Shown one piece after another: positions 12,924 through 21,687 of a DNA stretch of 31,409 nucleotides. The stretch comes from a virus. Position numbers and translations under genes: made by a program. The notes beneath the pieces were generated by a model that ran no database searches, was not told the DNA's origin, and saw only the letters and a program-made list of their open reading frames with translations. Within the stretch, counting starts at the first letter, position 1; every line of letters starts with the position of its first letter. The stretch lies in IMG/VR virus record IMGVR_UViG_3300008448_000390, positions 1 to 31,409 of that record; one strand, written 5' to 3'.

Positions 12924-14494
12924 TGTCAGCAAATACATTAGCCACACTGAATGGCTTTTACAAACAAATCTATGGTGACTCTCTCATTAATCTGATTCCA
13001 GAGTCTGCAAAATTCATCAAAGAAGTTCCATTTGAAAGACGTAAAAAACTTGGTGATTATTACAATGTGCCAGTAGTTCTACAGGCAGAACAAGGCTTCA
13101 CTTACAACGATGGGGACGGTACTGCTTTTGCATTGAATGGTGCATTGGCAATGGGAACCAAGAACGCACAAGTAAGAGGTGCTGAAAAAGTTCTCCAATC
13201 TCAGATTTCTTACAAAGCCGCCGCCGCCGCAACTTCCAATAAAGAAGCCTTTGCAGATGCAACAAGTACTTTATTTGAAAACATGGTCGAGTCAATGTCT
13301 AACAGATTAGAGCTAAGTTCTTTCTATGGTCAACAGGACATTGCAGAAGGAAGAGGAAGTGTAGCCACTGTATCAACTACAGGAGCAAGTGCTTCTTTTG
13401 GAGTAGCAACTTATACAAGAGCTACAACCACAGCAACAATCACAACAACTTCTCCTCATGGATTAGTTGCAAATCAAAAAGTATATTTTACCGATGATGC
13501 AGGAAATTCTGTAGTACCAACTACAAGTTTAGTTTTATCCACTGGATTAACAGCAACAACCTTCCAATTAACTGTAAACACTGGAACTAATGCATCTGCA
13601 CAAGCTTGCACTATTGCTCCTTTTGTTAGAACAGGATCTGCAACAGATTCTTTTTGGTTTTATGTAGATAGAAATCAGTGGTCAACAGGTTTATGGGCAG
13701 GTAAAGTAGGAGCTGAATTACAGATTTTCTATGATGACAATACTACTCTTATTTCTTCTGGAGCAAACTCAGTATTGACTGTTGCGGCAATTGATCCACA
13801 ATATAAGAGAATTCGTATAACAAGCACATCTACTGGAACTACAGCTATCGAGACAGCAGCAGGAACAAAAGCTAATTTTGATACAGGTTTTAGAGTGTAT
13901 TTTAATGGAACTTACACAGGATCAGGTACTTCACCCTATAAAGATTTTATTGGTATTGATAAAATTATCACTACTTCCGGAACTCTTTTCGGTATTGATA
14001 ACACTATTTACTCTCTCTTTAAGGGAAACGAGTATACTGCAAGTGGTGCTTTATCTCTTAACAGTATCATAGCAGCTACCGAAAATGCAGTAGCTCAAGG
14101 TCTTATGTCAGACGTTTGTGCTTATGTTCCAATTTCATCTTGGAATACATTAGCATCAACCGAAGCAGGTTTGAGACGATATGACTCTTCCTACAAAAAC
14201 AGTATTGCAGAAAATGGAGTACAAAAACTTGCGTTCTATGGTGCTAATGGAAAGATAGAGATTGAACCACATCCAATCTTGAAAGCAGGCGAAGTATTTA
14301 TAATTCCCAAAAAGGAATTTATTAGAGTAGGATCAACAGACGTAACCTTCCAGACACCTGGAATGGATGCAACTGAGATCTTCCTCCAATTGCCAAGCAA
14401 TGCAGGTTACGAAGTTCGTGCTTATGCAGATCAAGCTTTACTTTGTATGGCACCTGCTAAGTGTACCAAAGTTACTGGGTTTACAGTAGCGTAA
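12923..14494 (+). CDS. Major capsid protein (HK97 fold, with inserted beta domain)
   Basis: A 523-residue protein downstream of the scaffold, and the best major coat candidate in the window. The N-terminal 130 residues and C-terminal 150 residues (I-I-A-A-T-E-N-A-V-A-Q-G, then N-T-L-A-S-T-E-A-G-L-R-R-Y and the final E-V-R-A-Y-A-D-Q-A) fit a coat protein core. Residues about 155-350 are Thr/Ser/Gly-rich beta sequence (A-T-I-T-T-T-S-P-H-G-L) like surface insertions in other coat proteins. A poly-Ala stretch near residue 100 is encoded by a GCC run. A terminator-like hairpin follows. Confidence 0.87.
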   Translation: MSANTLATLNGFYKQIYGDSLINLIPESAKFIKEVPFERRKKLGDYYNVPVVLQAEQGFTYNDGDGTAFALNGALAMGTKNAQVRGAEKVLQSQISYKAAAAATSNKEAFADATSTLFENMVESMSNRLELSSFYGQQDIAEGRGSVATVSTTGASASFGVATYTRATTTATITTTSPHGLVANQKVYFTDDAGNSVVPTTSLVLSTGLTATTFQLTVNTGTNASAQACTIAPFVRTGSATDSFWFYVDRNQWSTGLWAGKVGAELQIFYDDNTTLISSGANSVLTVAAIDPQYKRIRITSTSTGTTAIETAAGTKANFDTGFRVYFNGTYTGSGTSPYKDFIGIDKIITTSGTLFGIDNTIYSLFKGNEYTASGALSLNSIIAATENAVAQGLMSDVCAYVPISSWNTLASTEAGLRRYDSSYKNSIAENGVQKLAFYGANGKIEIEPHPILKAGEVFIIPKKEFIRVGSTDVTFQTPGMDATEIFLQLPSNAGYEVRAYADQALLCMAPAKCTKVTGFTVA

Positions 14495-14506
14495 GACAAC
14501 CTAACT

Positions 14507-14529
14507 GAGAGGAGGAAACTCCTCTCTTT
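14507..14529 (+). terminator. Terminator-like hairpin after the capsid gene
   Basis: GAGAGGAG (14507-14514) pairs with CTCCTCTC (14519-14526) around a GAAA tetraloop and is followed by only three T's. It is probably a partial terminator, or an mRNA-stabilising 3' hairpin, that keeps capsid mRNA in excess over the downstream genes. Confidence 0.65.
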
Positions 14530-14551
14530 GCAATACTACAAGGAGATAAAA

Positions 14552-14620
14552 ATGTACGGTAAAAAATCAGGATCTAAGATGCCAGTTAAAAAGCCTATGT
14601 CCAAAAAGAAAGGAAAGTAA
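14552..14620 (+). CDS. Very small basic peptide (22 aa)
   Basis: An ORF of 22 residues (M-Y-G-K-K-S-G-S-K-M, then P-V-K-K-P-M-S-K-K-K-G-K) with an ideal AAGGAG site. Ten or so basic residues and none acidic. Short Lys-rich peptides like this recur among phage virion genes. Its stop abuts the fibre gene start. Function unknown; perhaps a DNA- or capsid-binding peptide. Confidence 0.55.
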   Translation: MYGKKSGSKMPVKKPMSKKKGK

Positions 14621-15778
14621 ATGCCAGAAGTAAATGTAAATGGTGTTCCAATACAATATCCGGCAACTGGAGACACTGAATGGGGAGATGAAGCCACAGA
14701 ATTTGCAATACAAACAGCAGCTGCATTTCTAAAACTTGGATTATCCACAGGAACATCTGTAGACATTCCAAACACTCTAACAGTTGCAGGTACTACTACT
14801 CTAAATGGAACAGCAAATCTAAACGGCAATACAAATTTAGGAAATGCAAATACTGACACAACTGCAGTTACTGGAATATTAAACGTAGACTCTGGAACTT
14901 TGTATGTCGATCCTACTAATAACAGAGTTGGAATCAATGACTCTTCTCCATCTGAGGCATTAGATATAACTGGAAATGCTTTGGTAAGTGGAAGTATCAC
15001 AGGAGCATCTGCAACTTTAACAAATTTGACTGTAGATACTAATCTAATTAAAACAGATTCTACAAATGATCGAGTAGGAATTAATACTACAAGTCCAACT
15101 GTTGCATTGGATGTAACTGGAGATGTAAAGCAATCAGGAGTTTTATTTAATTCAGATGGTACTGTATCTTCTCCAAGTATTTCATTTACTAGTGATACTA
15201 ACACTGGTTTATATCGTATTGGATCTGATAAAATTGGTATTGCAACTAATGGAGCAAGGGTCGGAGAAATTGGTGTAGATTATGGTGGTTTTACTGGAAA
15301 TGTAATACAAGTGGCTTATGCAGAATTAACGACGTCAACAGTTACAAGTTCAGTAAGTATTCCAGTAGATAATACTATTCCACAAAATACGGAAGGTGTG
15401 GAAATATTAACTTGTTCCATTACTCCAAAATATGCGAATTCAATTTTGTACATTGAATCTAACTCTTTTATAGGAGAAAGTGCAAATAATGTTGATAACA
15501 TTGTTCAAGCATTATTTAGGGACTCAACGACAGATGCAATTTCAGTTTCATTTAATAATGCATCTCCACCAAGTTCAAGTTCTTTTGGAGGAGGGTTAAG
15601 TTTTAATCCCACTTACATGTTAGCAAAAGAATCTGCAAACTCAACAAGTTCTACGACATTTAAATTAAGGGCTGGAGGTGGTGGTTCTCCTACAACATTG
15701 AGAGTAAATGGAACAAGTTCTCAATTTTTTAATGGCAAACTTATTACTTATATAAGAATTATTGAGGTTCAAGTATGA
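14621..15778 (+). CDS. Tail fibre / receptor-binding protein
   Basis: A 385-residue protein. The N-terminus (V-N-V-N-G-V-P-I-Q-Y-P, then D-T-E-W-G-D-E-A-T) is typical of particle-binding ends of short fibres. Repeats of N-x-R-V-G-I-N-x-x-S-P-x-x-A-L-D-x-T-G occur at about residues 99 and 146, and a related S-D-T-N-T-G-L-Y-R-I-G-S-D-K-I-G-I unit follows, the pattern of beta-helical fibre shafts. The last 150 residues lack repeats and are the likely receptor-binding tip. It overlaps the chaperone gene by four bases. Confidence 0.8.
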   Translation: MPEVNVNGVPIQYPATGDTEWGDEATEFAIQTAAAFLKLGLSTGTSVDIPNTLTVAGTTTLNGTANLNGNTNLGNANTDTTAVTGILNVDSGTLYVDPTNNRVGINDSSPSEALDITGNALVSGSITGASATLTNLTVDTNLIKTDSTNDRVGINTTSPTVALDVTGDVKQSGVLFNSDGTVSSPSISFTSDTNTGLYRIGSDKIGIATNGARVGEIGVDYGGFTGNVIQVAYAELTTSTVTSSVSIPVDNTIPQNTEGVEILTCSITPKYANSILYIESNSFIGESANNVDNIVQALFRDSTTDAISVSFNNASPPSSSSFGGGLSFNPTYMLAKESANSTSSTTFKLRAGGGGSPTTLRVNGTSSQFFNGKLITYIRIIEVQV

Positions 15779-16119
15779 TAGATTATGGAAATATACTTTC
15801 TGTATTTTATGCCAATAAGAAATGGAAAATAATAGATTGTTATGATTATAATACTTTGGATTGGTACGACCAAAATAAACCAAGTAAAGATGAATTAGAC
15901 TTAAAGTGGAATGAAACTATAATTAAATTCAAAAAAAATAATTGTGAAGCAAAAGCTAAAGAATTAATTTCTAAATGTGATTGGTCGGTATTGCCAGATG
16001 TAAACTTACAAAATAAATCAGATTTTGAAAACTATCGTTCTATATTAAGAAATCTTATTTTAAATCCGATAGAAGATCCTATCTTTCCTATAGAACCAAC
16101 ACCAATATGGAGTAAATGA
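15775..16119 (+). CDS. Tail fibre assembly chaperone-like protein
   Basis: A 114-residue protein directly after, and coupled to, the fibre gene. Its C-terminal half (C-D-W-S-V-L-P-D-V-N-L, then F-E-N-Y-R-S-I-L-R, N-P and the final P-x-W) follows the pattern of phage tail fibre assembly chaperones (D-W-x-x-x-P-D, then Y-R-x-x-L-R, then P-x-W). It is expected to help fold the upstream fibre. Confidence 0.7.
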   Translation: MIDYGNILSVFYANKKWKIIDCYDYNTLDWYDQNKPSKDELDLKWNETIIKFKKNNCEAKAKELISKCDWSVLPDVNLQNKSDFENYRSILRNLILNPIEDPIFPIEPTPIWSK

Positions 16120-16121
16120 TA

Positions 16122-16280
16122 ATGGAACAAAAAAAAGGTTTGTATGACAACATACATGCAAAGAGAAAAAGAATCGAAGCAGGTTCAGGAGAGAGAATGA
16201 GATCAGCTAAGAATCCAAATTCTCCTAGTGCCAAAGACTTTAAACAAGCAGCCAAGACAGTTATTAAGAAAAAAAAGTAG
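16122..16280 (+). CDS. Conserved small basic phage protein (52 aa)
   Basis: An ORF of 52 residues beginning M-E-Q-K-K-G-L-Y-D-N-I-H-A-K-R-K-R-I-E-A-G-S. The pattern K-K-G-L-Y-x-N-I-H-x-K-R-x-R-I-x-x-G-S-G-E-x-M-R is widespread in phage virion clusters of unknown function. It ends in poly-Lys. It starts two bases after the chaperone gene. Confidence 0.7.
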   Translation: MEQKKGLYDNIHAKRKRIEAGSGERMRSAKNPNSPSAKDFKQAAKTVIKKKK

Positions 16281-16289
16281 GAGATTAAA

Positions 16290-16586
16290 ATGCCTGGAAT
16301 AATGAAGCAAGCTAAACTTAAAGCAATCATGGATATTATATCACAGATGGACGATCTTGAGATGGATCGTATGATGCCAAAAGAGATGGAACAAGAAAAA
16401 ATGTATGACATGGAAGAGAAACCAGTCAAGAAAGGCATTACAATAATGAAGCTAGAATCTTCTAAAAAGCCTGAAATAGAAGAAGAGGGAGAAGGCGAAG
16501 AGATGGAAGAAGAAGACGATGAGGAAATTGATCCTCTTTCTTCGCTTGCCAGACTTAAAGAGAGATTGAAAAAAGGTAGAATGTAA
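16290..16586 (+). CDS. Acidic small protein
   Basis: A 98-residue protein, Met-rich in its first half (M-D-D-L-E-M-D-R-M-M-P) with an acidic stretch (E-E-E-G-E-G-E-E-M-E-E-E-D-D-E-E) around residues 66-81 and a basic C-terminus. Site TAGGAG. Its place between fibre chaperone and adaptor suggests a virion or assembly role. Function unknown. Confidence 0.65.
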   Translation: MPGIMKQAKLKAIMDIISQMDDLEMDRMMPKEMEQEKMYDMEEKPVKKGITIMKLESSKKPEIEEEGEGEEMEEEDDEEIDPLSSLARLKERLKKGRM

Positions 16587-16590
16587 TTAA

Positions 16591-17472
16591 ATGGATTTTA
16601 CGTCTACAGGTCTGATTGCACAGATTAAAAGACGTGCATTAATTCCAACTTCTCAGAATTTATTTAGCAATTCAGATTTTATTGATATGCTAAATGAAGA
16701 ATTACAAAATAGAATCGTGACATACATAATGTCCGTTAGAGAAGATTATCTCCTGAAATACAATGATATATTACAAGATGGATCTACTAAGGAATTTACT
16801 ATTCCTTACAATGCCATAGGAAATAAATTAAATTCAGTATCATTATACGACAATAGCAACCAAAACAATTTTAACATTACTAATGTTCCAAGACTTGCAC
16901 TTTCACAAATCAATGAGATGGCAGGATACTACTTGGAAGGGAACAAAATCAAAGTCACTCCACAAGCTTTTAATAGTGGATATTTAAGAGTTTATTACTA
17001 CAGAAGACCGTCAGACATAGTGCCATTAACATCGGTCGGTCTTATTAGTTCTATTGTCACTAATACTTCTATCACTTGTGCTTCTCTTCCTAATACTATT
17101 ACAACAGGAACAGAGATTGACATAGTAAGTAATGATTCTCCATTCCAAACAATCAAATCAGTCACGGCAGGGACAGTAGCAGGTAGCGTAATTAATCTAT
17201 CCGATACTACAGATATTGAAACTGGATTCTATGTATGTCTTAGAGATCAATCTCCTTATGCTCAGATAGTTCAAGACGTTATACCTTTATTAATCCAAGC
17301 AGTGGTAGTGCGAATAATGGAATACATGGGAGATACCAATGGACTACAGGCAGCCTTATTGACTTATGCCCAAATGGAGTCAGACAATAGGAATCTTATC
17401 TCTCCTCGTGTAGATGGACAACCAAAAAAAATAGTATCATCCAAGAGATTGCAAAGGCATCTAGTATGGTGA
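16591..17472 (+). CDS. Head-tail adaptor protein
   Basis: A 293-residue protein. The N-terminal helices (I-A-Q-I-K-R-R-A-L-I-P then F-I-D-M-L-N-E-E-L-Q) and the following beta part (F-T-I-P-Y-N-A-I-G) match adaptor proteins of SU10-type and related podoviruses, which sit under the portal. A beta-rich insertion (about residues 150-210, Thr/Ser/Ile-rich) interrupts the helical core before the C-terminal V-V-R-I-M-E-Y-M-G segment. It is immediately upstream of the nozzle gene, as expected. Confidence 0.75.
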   Translation: MDFTSTGLIAQIKRRALIPTSQNLFSNSDFIDMLNEELQNRIVTYIMSVREDYLLKYNDILQDGSTKEFTIPYNAIGNKLNSVSLYDNSNQNNFNITNVPRLALSQINEMAGYYLEGNKIKVTPQAFNSGYLRVYYYRRPSDIVPLTSVGLISSIVTNTSITCASLPNTITTGTEIDIVSNDSPFQTIKSVTAGTVAGSVINLSDTTDIETGFYVCLRDQSPYAQIVQDVIPLLIQAVVVRIMEYMGDTNGLQAALLTYAQMESDNRNLISPRVDGQPKKIVSSKRLQRHLVW

Positions 17473-17476
17473 TCTT

Positions 17477-19936
17477 ATGCAAGTTCTAAATTTAAAAATA
17501 GCAGGGCTTTTTACCAATCCTAATCAGTTTTCTGAAATACCAGAAGGAGCATTGATCCAAGCAGACAATATCCAGATCGACAAAGGATCAGTAGCGGAAC
17601 CAAGAAGAGGGCAAGCAAAGTATGGTCAAATGCCATCTTCTTACACTGGGACTATAGACGCATTATTTGAATATAATAATAGACTTTTAGCTAGTTATGA
17701 CAACAAAATTGCGTATGACAATGGTAGCGGAACATTTACGGCATACACAGATCCATACTCGGCACAGTCAGGGTATAGAATCAAGTCAACCAAAGCCAAT
17801 AAGAATTTCTATTTCACTACTACTCAGAATATTAAGAAAATCTCAGTTTTAACAGATCAACCAATCTCGGCAGGTGTGCCAAGGGCATTAGATGCAAGTC
17901 TATCTGTAGTGGCAGGAAGTTTTCTTCCTAACAATAAATCAGTGTGTTACAGGTTTGTTTGGGGCTATAGAGATGCCAACGACAATTTACTTTTAGGTTC
18001 TCCAAGTGGGAGGGCAGTAATAGTCCATGAATCAGGTGGGGATAAAGATGTAAGTGTTACATTGTATATCCCAGACAATGTATTGGAAGGGTATTTCTTT
18101 CAGGCATATAGATCAGCAATAGTAGATAAGAATATAGTTCCATCGGATGACTTGCAATTAGTGTATGAAGGAGTGGCAACTTCTACAGATGTTAATATTA
18201 ATGGCTACGTAACTTTTACAGATATAACTCCTGACGATTTAAGAGGAGCAGCACTCTATACCAATCCAACACAAGAAGGAATTTTGCAAGCTAATGAGGA
18301 ACCTCCTTGTGCTATTGATATTTGTACTTTTAAAAACATGACTTTCTATGCAAATACTAAGTCTAAACAAAATATATTTATTACATTGATTGCAGTAGCA
18401 TTAATCCCTTCCTCTCCTAGCACTACAAAATTAGTGTATGACGATACAATAACTATCAATGGAATCACTTATACAGCTAAGGCGACAGAAAGTGTAGGTA
18501 GTGGACATTTTAAGTTATTTAATGGAAGTTCAGATGCTGCAAACATAGCAGACACAGCAAAGAGTCTTGTTAAGATTATCAATCTAAGACAGGCTAATGT
18601 GAGTGCTTATTACGTTTCTAATTATGGAGATTTACCAGGTAAAATACAAATTATAGCCAATGATTATTCTTTGCCACAATTTGCAGTGGTATCCTCAAAG
18701 TCTCAATGTTGGAATCCAGTACTACAATCAAGTGGAACAGACAATTCATCTTCTAATGACGTAAATCCAAATAGAGTTTATTTTAGCAAATTACAACAAC
18801 CCGAAGCAGTACCGATATTAAATTATCTTGATGCAGGCGTGGCAACAGATCCTATTTATAGAATTATTCCTTTGAGAGATTCTGTTTTTGTTTTAAAAGC
18901 CAATGCAATTTATAGAATAATAGGAGAAGATCCTACTTCTCTAAGAATCTCATTATTTGACAATACAGTCTCCTTAATTGCCACAGAGTCGGCAGTTGAA
19001 ATGAACAATCAAATCTATTGCTATACAGACCAAGGGATGTGTGCAGTCAGCGACAATGGAATACAAATCATTTCCAGACAGATAGAAGATCAAATCCAAC
19101 AGTCTGAAATATTAAGCAATTTTCAAACTCTCTCTTTTGGCGTAAGTTATGAAGTAGATAGGAAATATATCTTTTATTGTAAGAAAATAGAAACTGACAC
19201 TTATCCTACTCATGCCTATGTTTTTAATTTCTTCACCAACGCTTGGACTAAATATATTAATAATCGTTCATGTGGTATAACATTTGATAATAGACTGTAC
19301 ATGGGTGGAGTCGATGGATATATATATAAAGAGAGAAAGCAATTAAACTCTTCAGACTATGTAGATGACGTTTACAATGTTACTATCAATAGTATTGCAG
19401 GGAATGTAATAACTTTACAAGATGCTACTAATGTAGCAATCAATATGGTTTTATCTAAAGGAAATATTTATTCAGTTATTACAGTAGTAAATGGAAACAA
19501 TATTACAGTAGAATCAGGCGTAGGATTTACTACAGGATCTGCTTTTGTCTATGAAGCAATAGAATCTATAATTCAATGGTCTCAGAACAGTATTCAAAAC
19601 CCAGGTATTTTAAAACATTTTAGGGAAGTGACAATGTTATTTAGAACAGCAGATTTCTCTTCTATTGAACTTGGATTCTCTTCAAACTTTGATCCCAATC
19701 CAGAATATACCGAGGTTTCTCCTTTGAGGTCGGATCAATGGGGTTCTTTCCCTTGGGGTTCAATTCCTTGGGGCTTTGGTTCTGGTTTGGCTTATCCTAT
19801 TAGGACATATATTCCATTGCTTAAAAGACGTGCTTCTTGGATATTTTTTAAGGTTAGATCCAAGAAAGCACAATCCTATTTTGCAATACAAGGTCTTAGT
19901 GTGCAATACGAAAACATGTCCGAGAGGTTTAAATAA
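17477..19936 (+). CDS. Tail nozzle / stabilisation protein
   Basis: An 819-residue beta-rich protein after the adaptor. The N-terminus (L-K-I-A-G-L-F-T-N-P-N-Q-F, P-E-G-A-L-I-Q-A-D-N-I-Q-I-D, then V-A-E-P-R-R-G) is the conserved start of beta-propeller tail nozzle proteins of podoviruses. A G-C-S-like I-T-F-D-N-R-L-Y-M-G-G-V-D-G-Y block and a P-W-G repeat near residues 750-775 (S-F-P-W-G-S-I-P-W-G-F) follow. It is the largest structural protein and likely forms the exit channel. Confidence 0.8.
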   Translation: MQVLNLKIAGLFTNPNQFSEIPEGALIQADNIQIDKGSVAEPRRGQAKYGQMPSSYTGTIDALFEYNNRLLASYDNKIAYDNGSGTFTAYTDPYSAQSGYRIKSTKANKNFYFTTTQNIKKISVLTDQPISAGVPRALDASLSVVAGSFLPNNKSVCYRFVWGYRDANDNLLLGSPSGRAVIVHESGGDKDVSVTLYIPDNVLEGYFFQAYRSAIVDKNIVPSDDLQLVYEGVATSTDVNINGYVTFTDITPDDLRGAALYTNPTQEGILQANEEPPCAIDICTFKNMTFYANTKSKQNIFITLIAVALIPSSPSTTKLVYDDTITINGITYTAKATESVGSGHFKLFNGSSDAANIADTAKSLVKIINLRQANVSAYYVSNYGDLPGKIQIIANDYSLPQFAVVSSKSQCWNPVLQSSGTDNSSSNDVNPNRVYFSKLQQPEAVPILNYLDAGVATDPIYRIIPLRDSVFVLKANAIYRIIGEDPTSLRISLFDNTVSLIATESAVEMNNQIYCYTDQGMCAVSDNGIQIISRQIEDQIQQSEILSNFQTLSFGVSYEVDRKYIFYCKKIETDTYPTHAYVFNFFTNAWTKYINNRSCGITFDNRLYMGGVDGYIYKERKQLNSSDYVDDVYNVTINSIAGNVITLQDATNVAINMVLSKGNIYSVITVVNGNNITVESGVGFTTGSAFVYEAIESIIQWSQNSIQNPGILKHFREVTMLFRTADFSSIELGFSSNFDPNPEYTEVSPLRSDQWGSFPWGSIPWGFGSGLAYPIRTYIPLLKRRASWIFFKVRSKKAQSYFAIQGLSVQYENMSERFK

Positions 19937-20350
19937 ATGGCTTCTCTTCCAACACTTACAAGAATACAAAAAGAGGATCTTGGAACAGAGGCTCCTGAAT
20001 GGATCAATGGTATTCTCTCAGTCATGAATCAATTCATGGAAGAAATCTATCAGTCTTACAATAGAAATCTTACAATCCCTGAAAACGTGGCAGGTCAAAT
20101 AAAGACTTTGGATATAGTCACTACTAACAATTATACAAGTGGAGACTTCGCAACGATTAGATTTTCTTCTGAATTAAAAAGAAGAATGTCAATTCTATTA
20201 ATTGGTCAAGTAGTACAAAGTGATGATCCAACGGTAAAGTATGATTATTGTTTTCCTTCATGGGAAGATAACAATGGAACGATTGTAGTCAGATTTATTT
20301 CTGGACTAGCAGACAGTAAGAAATACAAAATAACATTTTTAGGAATATAA
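19937..20350 (+). CDS. Small tail-tip / virion protein
   Basis: A 137-residue protein of unknown function directly after the nozzle gene. A helical N-terminus (E-W-I-N-G-I-L-S-V-M-N-Q-F) precedes a beta domain rich in Ile, Val and Thr. Its position suggests a distal tail component or fibre anchor. Site GAGAGG. Confidence 0.6.
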   Translation: MASLPTLTRIQKEDLGTEAPEWINGILSVMNQFMEEIYQSYNRNLTIPENVAGQIKTLDIVTTNNYTSGDFATIRFSSELKRRMSILLIGQVVQSDDPTVKYDYCFPSWEDNNGTIVVRFISGLADSKKYKITFLGI

Positions 20351-20351
20351 T

Positions 20352-21686
20352 ATGGCAATAATAAGACCAGAAGAAATAGATCAGAACGTAGCACAGGCTC
20401 CGACATTAGGAAGACAAACAGGAGCAATTTCTCAAGGTGGAGGGATGCAACCACAGAGAAGAAACGTATCTCAGAGAGGAAGTGGCTTTACCAATCTACA
20501 ACAGTATGTTACTGCCAATGAAAATAATGCAAACCCTGAATTGGTAAGACAGAGAACAGCACAAGCAGGCACTGGACTACGACAGGCACAAACAGGATTT
20601 GAGAACGTAGCAAAGCAGGCACAAACTGGACTACAGGGAATACAGGGAGTCAATACTTTTGTTCAAGATGTTTTGAGAGATCCAACAGCAGCAGCAGCCA
20701 ATCAAGCTAATTTACAAAGGTTCCAAGCACTAAGAACGGGACAAGAAGCAATTGCCAATCCTACAGATGTATTTCGTCCATTTACTCAAGCAAGATCTGG
20801 ATTTGAATCTCAAAGAGAACAGTTAGCAGGTGGTCTTAGAAGAGACGTGACTGGAACAGGCTTGCAAGAGTTTATCAGATCACAAAGAGCAAATCCATCA
20901 TTAGCAACACAGGGAGAGAATGTCCTAGATAGATTTCTTACAGAATCAACAACAGCAGGTAAGACAGCACTACAGCAAGCACAAGAGAGAGCAGGTCAAA
21001 TACAAGCTACTCAAATCCCAGGTATTTCGGCAGAAGTCGAAGAACTAAGACAACAAGTAGAACCATTGCAATATAGAACACAACAGGGAATACAAAGAGG
21101 AATTATGACTCCTGCTCAAGCAGAAGAAAATTATTTAAAAAGTTTAAATAATTTATACATAGCTCAACAAGTAGGATTAGGTGCAAATATACAACCAGAT
21201 ACAATTCAATATTCTAATAATATTTTACAGACTCCGATAGTAGGTTATAATAGACCTGAAGATTTAGGAACTGCAACACAGTCAAGTATAGACCAAGCTA
21301 AAATACAATATGATAGATATAATAATTTTTTAAATCAAAAAGAATCTATTGATAAATCGATAAGGGATAACGAAAGAGAATTAAGAAAAGCAGAAAATTC
21401 GGTAGTAGATCCTTATGACATCACTGGTGCAATAAGAAAAGCTCAAGTTGAAAATGAACTTAGAGGAAATATAGAAAATTTAACAAAACAAAAAGAAACT
21501 TTATTCTCTCAATCATCTGGAATTGATGTATCAAAAGTCCCAATATACCAACAATATCTTAATAGAATTAATAAATCAAGACAAGAATTACTAAAAGAAT
21601 ACGATCCTAGTAGACTTGCAAGAATAAATGCACTATCTCAACTATCAGGATTAAATTTCCAAGACTTACTAAATAGAGGAGTATAA
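20352..21686 (+). CDS. Gln/Ala-rich internal virion (ejection) protein
   Basis: A 444-residue protein dominated by Q, A, R and G, with long predicted helices and no membrane segment. Repeated Q-A-Q-T-G-F/L-Q-x words occur around residues 70-100 (R-Q-A-Q-T-G-F-E-N, then K-Q-A-Q-T-G-L-Q-G). Such genes between the tail nozzle and lysis genes in podoviruses usually encode proteins ejected with the DNA. Codon and word use shift from the 3' third, which is more AT-rich (21120 onward). Confidence 0.65.
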   Translation: MAIIRPEEIDQNVAQAPTLGRQTGAISQGGGMQPQRRNVSQRGSGFTNLQQYVTANENNANPELVRQRTAQAGTGLRQAQTGFENVAKQAQTGLQGIQGVNTFVQDVLRDPTAAAANQANLQRFQALRTGQEAIANPTDVFRPFTQARSGFESQREQLAGGLRRDVTGTGLQEFIRSQRANPSLATQGENVLDRFLTESTTAGKTALQQAQERAGQIQATQIPGISAEVEELRQQVEPLQYRTQQGIQRGIMTPAQAEENYLKSLNNLYIAQQVGLGANIQPDTIQYSNNILQTPIVGYNRPEDLGTATQSSIDQAKIQYDRYNNFLNQKESIDKSIRDNERELRKAENSVVDPYDITGAIRKAQVENELRGNIENLTKQKETLFSQSSGIDVSKVPIYQQYLNRINKSRQELLKEYDPSRLARINALSQLSGLNFQDLLNRGV

Positions 21687-21687
21687 C

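Noticed and set aside
14536-15204. Long leftward ORF (222 codons) opposite the fibre gene
   Set aside because: It is a shadow of the repetitive Thr/Gly-rich fibre coding sequence, with no ribosome site and no protein-like motif.
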